Source of the DNA: Paracentrotus lividus
Lineage: Eukaryota > Echinodermata > Echinoidea > Camarodonta > Echinidae
Direction of reading: 5' to 3'
DNA: 64,000 bases
NCBI GenBank assembly: GCA_940671915.1
Contig: CALNVZ010003435.1
Coordinates: forward strand, 9,349,678 to 9,413,677
Shown piece after piece: positions 57,641 through 64,000 of this stretch (its first letter is position 1; the number at the start of each line of letters is the position of its first letter). The notes under the pieces are model-generated. The model did not search any database and was not told the origin of the DNA. It worked only from the letters and a program-made list of their open reading frames with translations. The translations under genes were made by a program, and so were the position numbers.

Positions 57641-57990
57641 ATGAGTGAAAATGTAACGGGAAGTGTAAAAAAGCAGTTTTCGGCGAGTGTTTTTTTCGGT
57701 CATAATTTTTTTTTTCCGGACATACAGCGCCACGTTCCACGCTCATTTCCCCTCTCCGTTTTAGCTCCGCCCTTAGCAACGCATGGCTTTGTTTATTGGA
57801 CGTTCCGTTCATGTGATGTGTGATTTCAACTGGCTTTTTGTTTCGTTTTTGTGAGCGAATCGCGAACTAAACTCTCTTTAGCTGCACTCAGAAATTTTGC
57901 GTGCGATGCCACAACTGCTGTAGAATAAAGCTGTTTCGTCCGGGATAGCGGAGCACGCAACGAATGTTCAAATCTAACAATCGGGGGGGG
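57641..57990. promoter_or_regulatory. Promoter-like patch with GC box and RFX half site
   Basis: Unique CpG-bearing DNA in AT-rich surroundings. TAGCTCCGCCC (GC-box complement) is followed at once by TTAGCAACGC, an RFX/X-box half site. Overlapping ORFs on both strands cross it. The minus one (ATG at 57812: MNGTSNKQSHALLRAELKRR, then GEMSVERGAVCP) has coding-like composition and a possible donor GCGCT/GTATGT. Direction and gene are undecided. A G-run lies at 57964-57977. Confidence 0.3.
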
Positions 57991-58799
57991 GGGGGGTTAT
58001 GTGGGGAAAAGCTACTTATTGCTGACTTAGCTATCTGGATCCAAGATGAATGTTAATTTCAGCATTTTGTTTTAGGGCCGCGATATCTGTTGTCCTGATG
58101 GGAATTAAAAACCTTCCTATAAACAAATTTGGTTCATCAGGAAACATAGAGCATACAAAGAGGTGACGTGATATTACTTCTGATACAAGTATTTAGGTTA
58201 AAGTCTTATAAGACGCGTAAGAGATGCTAATTTAAATTGAAAAAAGTATGGTTTTAAATGGGTTGATTTGCATTATGTGGAAACAATGAGCTAGGGGGGG
58301 GGGGGAATTGGCAATCAAATGAATCTAGTTTATAACTGCGGCTGGTATCTCACTTTTCGGATCGACTACTTTTTTAGTAGTATAAACTATTTACGTTTTA
58401 TTTTCATTGTCTTAAGGTAACCTAGCCACTCATAAAACGTGATCAGAGAATTTTAAATACATTCGTGAGGCGCAAATAATTTATTAAAACATTTTTGAAG
58501 GCTTACTCTATCATATACTTATTCAAAGAATAAACAATGCATAGCCCCTGTACAAGATAATTTAGTCTATAAGACCATTATTTGTTCAAATTTCCAACAG
58601 AGTTCAGATCAAAATGACTCGCTTTATTATGAGTAAGGTTTACGCGATTGACATTCAAAGAACGCACGCAAACATCGGAATAAACCCCAAAAAGGTTTTA
58701 AAAATAGTTATTGTTTCTAACTAATTTAGCGCCAGGATTGGTAAACACTTTCTTAAAAAAAGCGGACTTCTTTCTAACAATTAGAAAAGCATGACGTTT
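57991..58799. other. No gene recognised
   Basis: Unique DNA with a G-run at 58295-58304 and a lone MITE D terminus (GGTATCTCACTTTTCGG) near 58344. Confidence 0.45.
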
Positions 58800-59060
58800 T
58801 TATTTATTTGACGAAGATATAAAACAACTAACCAAATTCAGCTTTCTTTTTTGAGAAGATTGAATGTTATTTAGACGTTTGTTTCCGCTTGCTGCGCTTG
58901 CCTCTATCATGGCGTGAAGGACGAGTAGGGCCTTTGTTCTCTGTATACCTGAATGCAGCTCCTCATTGGTCAATCGTTTCACCTTTGTAACAGTGGTTGC
59001 TAGGGATTTCGGTGAGTACGGTGACAATGTTCTTATTTTTCTGGCGCGGAGTTTAAACGG
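58800..59060 (-). CDS. Possible minus-strand exon or short ORF
   Basis: The minus frame is open from about 59063 to a TAA at 58800-58802. It reads LSPYSPKSLATTVTKVKRLT, NEELHSGIQRTKALLVLHAM, then IEASAASGNKRLNNIQSSQK to the stop, with AATAAA overlapping the stop. The composition is natural and basic. The only ATG (HAM, about 58912, GCC context) would give a 38-residue product, and no acceptor is clear upstream. The same DNA carries promoter-type motifs, so a regulatory reading competes. Confidence 0.22.
   Translation of the reverse strand, partial: PFKLRARKIRTLSPYSPKSLATTVTKVKRLTNEELHSGIQRTKALLVLHAMIEASAASGNKRLNNIQSSQKRKLNLVSCFISSSNK
58940..59055. promoter_or_regulatory. NF-Y, X-box and E2F-like motif cluster
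   Basis: TCATTGGTCAAT (CCAAT box in reverse, about 58964-58975), GGTTGCTAGGGAT (RFX/X-box-like, about 58994) and TTTCTGGCGCGG (E2F-like, about 59037) lie within 100 bp. A plus-strand donor-like TTTCG/GTGAGT is at about 59010. The cluster suggests a promoter for a cell-cycle or ciliary gene, but no exon chain confirms it. Confidence 0.3.
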
Positions 59061-59854
59061 AAGTCAAACTTCGCAGACGTTTTTCTCTGATTTTGATTTT
59101 CAGAGCACAATCTGCCTCGCGTTCAGAGGCTAATATCTCACTTCTTTTACTCTTTACAGTCGTTTATATCAATTCAAGGCAATGAATCAGAGATCAATAT
59201 ATCAATAAGATGGATTTCAAAAATCGCGAACAGTCTCTCATTTCGACGTGACGCATCAATATATTAATAAATTTGAGGTAGAGATACAAGTCTAATTAAA
59301 TTTCAGTTTGAGTAAATACAAAATAAAAACCAAACATTCATCACATCCAGTGGTTAGAATAAAGGATAAAATGTGATCTTAAACAATATTTATTACATTT
59401 GTTCATATCATGTTAAGAAATATGCAACTTCATACGTATACTTTGACCACATAAACAGTTAATTCATGGCATTCACGTGGGACCCAACTATAATATTTCA
59501 AGCATACAATGCATAGAAATAATCAATAATTGATTCATCGTTACAAATACCCCCCCCCCTCCTTCTCCACCATTTTTAAAAGTATTTCTATTATTCTACA
59601 GCATTCATCTGAAAGTTCTTCACCAAAAACTGAAGGTATCAGGTATGCATATCAGACGTGCACCTAAATCTTCTTTGGCATTCACACTCTCAACTATTAC
59701 ACATCCTAAAAGAACAATTATAAACTTTAGATTCCAATCCTATGTATAATTAAAAACAGCAATTAATTAAATGGATAATGTTTTAGCACACACAAATTAA
59801 CTTTTTCTGTGGATGTTTTTGGTCACTTACTGGTATCTTCAACTGTAATAAACA
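59061..59854. other. No gene recognised
   Basis: AT-rich unique DNA with a C-run at 59551-59560. Confidence 0.5.
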
Positions 59855-60611
59855 AGATGAATCTCGACCGCGCGCGGTCGAAATATATGCCACCGCCATT
59901 GCAGATCAAATATATGGCACATTGGGATAGGACAAGTCTGTACATGGAATTTCACATTTGACCTCTCTGACCTTGACTTTGACCTACATACTCCAAAATC
60001 TAAACAATCTGCTTCCTATGGTTGGCATACTACCTATAAGTTTGAAGCTCATATTCTCAACGGTTCTGTGTTGATCGGCGATAACGAATCATTTATATGG
60101 AATTCACAATTTGACCTCTGTGACCCTTGACCTTTGACTACATACTCCATAATCTAAACAGATCATATTCCAATGATGATGCATACTACCACTAAGTTTG
60201 AAGCTATATCTCAACTGGTTCTTGAGATAACGAAACTAATTTACATGAAATTTCACAATTTGACCTCTGTGACCCTTGACTTTGACCTAATACACCAAAT
60301 TAATCAGATCGTCTTCTATAATGATACATACTATCCTAGTTGAAGCTCATATCTCAACTGGTTCTTGTGATATTCGCGAATACGACTCATTTACATGGAA
60401 TTTCACAATTTGACCTCTGTGACCTTGACCTTGACCTACTACTCCAAATCTATCAGATCGTCTTCCTATGATGATACACACTTCCCTCAGTTTGAGTCAT
60501 TTCAAGGGGTTCTTGAGTATCGCGATAACGAGCACGGGATGTACGACGTACGGCACGGACGACAACCCAAAACATGATGCCTCCGCACCACCTTCGTGGC
60601 GGTGAGGCATA
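59855..60611. mobile_element. Pearl/Helentron-like element, copy 1
   Basis: Starts GATGAATCTCGACCGCGCG, CGGTCGAAATATATGCC and GCCATTG, and ends in a TACGGCACGGACGAC tract plus the terminal palindrome ATGCCTCCGCACCACC/TTCGTGGCGG. Between are about four tandem monomers of 150 bp, marked by TTTGACCTCTGTGACC (about 59955, 60110, 60262, 60408), each with CTTGACCTTTGACCTA, TACTCCAAAATCTAA and CAACTGGTTCTTGAGATA blocks. Confidence 0.7.
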
Positions 60612-60957
60612 CAAAATAAACAAACATACTTGTTCTCAAAGAAGTATCATCCAGCATGAACTTTTGTCCTCCGAAGTATTTTATTCACCAACTGCTTCTC
60701 CTCACCAGGTGTACGTGTGTACCATTGGGTAAAACCATTATTAGGGTGGGAAAAGCATGTATGCGAAATTTGCACTACGTTGGAATGCCCAAAGATAGTG
60801 GAGATGTGCACATAAAATGATGAAATTATAATACAATGACTTTGGGTTACAGTTAAAACACTTTTAGTTTGTTACAAATAATGGTTAAGTGCTGATTCTA
60901 AATACTATTATTTGTTATTATTAGGCCTATCTCTATGTCCAAAAGACATGTTAAACT
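60612..60957. other. Spacer between two pearl-like elements
   Basis: Unique DNA. TAGGCCTA at 60922-60929. No gene. Confidence 0.5.
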
Positions 60958-62160
60958 AGATGAATCTACGACGCGCACGGTCGGAATGCATGCCTCCGTA
61001 TTGCCACATCGGAAAAAAGAGCTATGCGCATGTGAGTCATTTACCCATTATACATTTGACATCTTTGAATATTGACCCAAATCTATTAAGTTGTATCATT
61101 CAGATATATTTCCAACTCAGGAAGGATGGTACTGATGTAAAAAGATAAACATGTTTAAGTTGATCTGTCAAAGGTCCTCAGAAATTGCACAAACGAGGGC
61201 ATTATATAAAAACCAGTGACTTTGATGTCCTGACCTCAAAAATCTTAATCAGTTTCATCTTTTCCCTCCCACAATGACCCAGTTTGAAGTTGATTCCATA
61301 CGCGTTCAGAAGCTTACAGCAAGAACGTTGCCATTATTCATGTAAACAATGACGCTGTGACCCTTGACCTTTGAAACTTTTCATGACCTCACAAATATTA
61401 TAAATTTCATTGTCCCTACCATATCACCATGACCCAATTTTGCATGTTCATCCATTCAAATGTTCTTAGTTATCGCAAGAACAAGCCATTTTCACGTACC
61501 AATATCCTCTGTGGCCTTTGAATTGACCTCATGACTTCTAAATTAATCAGATATATGTCTGTCCCATAATGCCACATATGACCCAAGTTTGAAATGATCC
61601 GTCAACAGGATTTTAAGTTTATTGCGAGAACAAGCCTTTTCTGTACACAATGAACCTCTGCTACCTTTGACGCTTTGACCCCCAGAATCTAATCAGTTTC
61701 ATTGCCCCTCATATGTACACATTACCGTTTGAAAGTTTGACCCGTTCAACACAGTTCTTAAGTTATTGCGAGAACGACCATTTCATGTATACAATGAATT
61801 GTGACCTTGCCTCAAATGACCCTAAAATCTAATCAGTTCATTGCCTTCCCATAGGCCCATTACCAAGTTTGGAAGTTGACCGTCAAACGGTTTTTAAGTA
61901 TGGCAGGAGAACGAGCCATTTTCTGCATACAATGACCTCTGTGACTTTGCCATTTGACCTAATGACCCAAAGTTCTAATCAGATCATTGTCCCTCCATAG
62001 CATATCATGATCAAAGTTGTTGAAAGTGATATCCGTCAACGTTCTCTTAAGTTTCGCGAGAACGAAACGGGACGGACGTTACGGCGGACGGTAAGACGGT
62101 ACGACGGACAGACACCGAAAAACATAATGCCTCCGGCACCACCTTCGGTGGCGGAGGCAT
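60958..62160. mobile_element. Pearl/Helentron-like element, copy 2
   Basis: Starts AGATGAATCTACGACGCGC, and CGGTCGGAATGCATGCC. About six or seven tandem monomers of ~145 bp (AATGACCTCTGTGACC-type landmarks near 61350, 61505, 61650, 61795 and 61935, more diverged at the left). Then come a degenerate ACGG tract (about 62063-62110) and a terminal hairpin GCCTCCGGCACCACC / TTCGGTGGCGGAGGC. The start motif ATGCCTCCG and end CGGAGGCAT are inverted. Confidence 0.7.
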
Positions 62161-62477
62161 AAAAAGAAGTAACTCCTGCATTTAACAACAGAGAACACGC
62201 AACACTTTTAAAACTAAAAGTTTAAATGTAATTGTCTATTTAACCATCCATATAATGACATGTTTCTGTTTCTTTAAAAATACAAAGGCAAAAATTGTGC
62301 CATTTGCTATGAGCTATACAAAAATTTACAATAGAGTAATATAAGTATCCCTAGATTAACAAGATACAATAACAGACTTGACAATGAAGTGAATGTAATC
62401 ATAAAGAGGGAAAACAGATTCAGTAGCACCTAAAAATATAAACACAGCAGGCTCCATGGCAGTGTAAGATTTATAAC
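62161..62477. other. Spacer between pearl-like elements
   Basis: AT-rich unique DNA without a supported feature. Confidence 0.5.
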
Positions 62478-62579
62478 AGATGATTCCTCCGACCACGGCG
62501 GGTAGAAATATATGTCTCCGCCATTGGCAAGATCCAGAACATAATATGACATATGATCATTCTATTTTATTGATACATA

Positions 62580-62820
62580 GAATCTTTGGAATCCCGTCCT
62601 ACCACTACATCTTTCGGCAAGGTGTCAACCTGCAAATTTGCCGTACTTGACCCAATGGAGCGTGAATGGGCACCGTAGAAGCGTCCTTGAATGCTGTGAG
62701 CACCTTTTCGGGTAGGCTAGCTAGCCGGTATAATTAGTTAACACTTATAAAGCGCTTAGAAACACCAAGATGGATATATGTATCAGCGCTATAAAAGTAA
62801 CTAATATTATTATTATATTA
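62580..62820 (+). mobile_element. Short retroposon-like insertion with (TTA)n tail
   Basis: Within the pearl-like element lies a GC-richer segment (AATGGAGCGTGAATGGGC, GTAGAAGCGTCCTTGAATG) ending in a hairpin-forming AAAGCGCTTAGAAACACC / ATCAGCGCTATAAAAG and (ATT)n tail. The end resembles the LINE tail at 48390-48456, so it is a truncated LINE or a SINE sharing that tail. Target duplications were not resolved. Confidence 0.4.
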
Positions 62821-63139
62821 TTTGAACCTTGACTTGACTTGCGACCCAAACCTCTGTACCCTTGATCTTGACACTATGGATACTCAACATATCTACTACC
62901 TTAAGATTGAAGCTTACTCTTCAGGCTCTTGAGATACAAATGTTGTCTCTATAATGAAAAAACTTCAATACATGGAATTTCAATATTTCGACCTCTATGA
63001 CCCTTGACCTTGACCTACATAATCATTATTCAATCAGACCATCTTCATATAATGATACATACTAACCTGAGTTCGAAAATAATATGTCATTGTTCTCAGA
63101 TATCGGCAGATAACACCAACACATGGAATTTAACAATTT

Positions 63140-63565
63140 AAAGAGAGTGTGCACGTTCCTCATAGTGTAGAGGGAGTTCAAACGTAAGACGATCGCGGTA
63201 ACGAACATTGCAAGATGACCCATCTCATTACCAACGATGTGCGACTCTACGCAGTGGTCCAAAAACCGAAAGCTAAACGCCCGATATGATTGCCGAATAG
63301 TCATGAGCCATTTGTTTATCGCATTGATTCGGCTGCTCGCATTTTGGATGCACGAGAACACTGATGATACAGTGCTGCTATACACACACACGCTTGTACG
63401 TAATGCAGCGCGATCGCGATTGCTGGCGTGTTGTGCATAACGTATGCAATTAAGCTAGCTCTCGCTAATGATTCGTGGAACAATGGCGGCTTGCACACAG
63501 AATCGCCATCTTCAGTCCTCGTTTTAGCTTAGCGTTTTATGATTTCGTGCAGGATTGCCTTTAAC
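63140..63565. promoter_or_regulatory. CpG-rich promoter-like insertion in the pearl array
   Basis: About 420 bp of unique, CpG-rich DNA (GCAGCGCGATCGCGATTG, CGATCGCGG) sits between two monomers. It contains two YY1-like cores in opposite orientation: CAATGGCGGC (about 63481) and CGCCATCTT (complement of AAGATGGCG, about 63503). Both ATGs open only 12-15 codons. Overlapping ORFs (63062-63391 minus, 63237-63440 plus, 63316-63498 minus) have no domain. It could be a captured promoter or a CpG-rich transposable element. Confidence 0.3.
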
Positions 63566-63917
63566 CCATATGACCCTTGACCTTTGACCTACATACTCCA
63601 AAATCTAATCGTCATATTCCTATCATGTACTATACTATCCGCTAAGTTTAAAAGCTCACATCTCATCTGGTTCTCAGATATCGCGATAACAACCAAATAC
63701 ATGGGATTTCACCCATTTGACCTCTGTGACCGTTTGACTTTGACGCTACATACTCCAAAGTCTAATCAGTTTCGTTCCTAAGTGAATAATACTATCCCAA
63801 GTTTGAAGTAATATATCTCAAGTTGGTTTGAGATATTGTGATAACGATCAACGGGACGTACGGGACAACCCGAAAAACCTGAATGCCTCCGGCACCCCTT
63901 CGGGTGGGGCGGAGGCA

Positions 63918-64000
63918 TAAAATTATCAATCCCAACTAATTCTAAATGCCAAGATGCTTCATAATTGCTATACATATTATATATAACAAAATAATAACTA
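63918..64000. other. Window end
   Basis: AT-rich, nothing recognised. Confidence 0.5.

Larger units (their letters stand above)
62478..63917. mobile_element. Pearl/Helentron-like element, copy 3, interrupted
   Basis: Starts CAGATGATTCCTCCGACCA, and GTAGAAATATATGTCTCCG. Ends CGGGACGTACGGGACAACCC and the hairpin GCCTCCGGCACCCC / TTCGGGTGGGGCGGAGGC. Recognisable monomers lie at about 62830-62940, 62960-63120, 63566-63700 and 63710-63840. Two stretches of unrelated sequence (about 62580-62820 and 63140-63560) interrupt the array. Confidence 0.65.

Overview
This window looks like a gene-poor stretch of metazoan nuclear DNA. It is AT-rich, saturated with short inverted-repeat transposons, microsatellites and homopolymers, contains non-LTR retrotransposon (LINE) remnants, and has no compact bacterial-type ORFs. 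The repeat types fit a marine invertebrate, and an echinoderm such as a sea urchin is my best guess. The pointers are LINE-derived reverse-transcriptase and tail sequences, pearl/Helentron-like elements with about 150-bp monomers, and a recurring palindromic octamer TAGGCCTA. The species assignment is inference only.

Layout. 1-8.6 kb: unique AT-rich DNA with one MITE, a pair of perfect CRE palindromes (1351-1385), a diverged 100-bp direct duplication and a CpG-rich patch near 4.2-4.5 kb. 8.6-17.7 kb: MITE country, with a tRNA-like insert, a 466-bp TA-flanked element, three copies of one 137-bp palindromic MITE and several hAT-like non-autonomous elements. 19.7-20.6 kb: a TTAA-flanked element carrying a nested insertion. 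22.6-23.1 kb: a broken LINE reverse-transcriptase tail on the minus strand. 27-33 kb: further MITEs and microsatellites. 36.0-36.5 kb: a perfect 13-bp hairpin and a promoter/first-exon candidate with a consensus 5' splice site. 38.5-41 kb: a TA-flanked element with a tRNA-like core, then a 1.6-kb element of ten tandem monomers. 42.2 kb: a candidate terminal coding exon. 46.3-47 kb: a CpG-rich candidate first exon on the minus strand. 48.1-51.9 kb: a LINE 3' end, another tRNA-cored TIR element, a palindromic minisatellite and a 1.2-kb foldback element. 52.08-54.4 kb: the best protein-coding evidence. 55.8-56.9 kb: a second foldback element. 57.6-59.1 kb: two promoter-like patches. 59.8-63.9 kb: three pearl-like elements rich in nuclear-receptor half sites, the last split by two insertions.

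How it fits together. No complete gene can be assembled from the window alone. The strongest coding segment is a 202-codon exon at 52080-52685, behind a good 3' splice site. Beyond its stop the same reading frame stays unusually open for another 650 bases, interrupted only by stop codons, and the region ends in a 112-bp tandem array that copies a segment including a stop codon. The other coding calls are single candidate exons supported mainly by splice signals. Most of the DNA is mobile-element sequence. The recurrent themes are TIR elements packed with short palindromes and tRNA-type A/B boxes, foldback elements whose arms are themselves tandemly repeated, and tandem-monomer elements that spread AGGTCA-type motifs.
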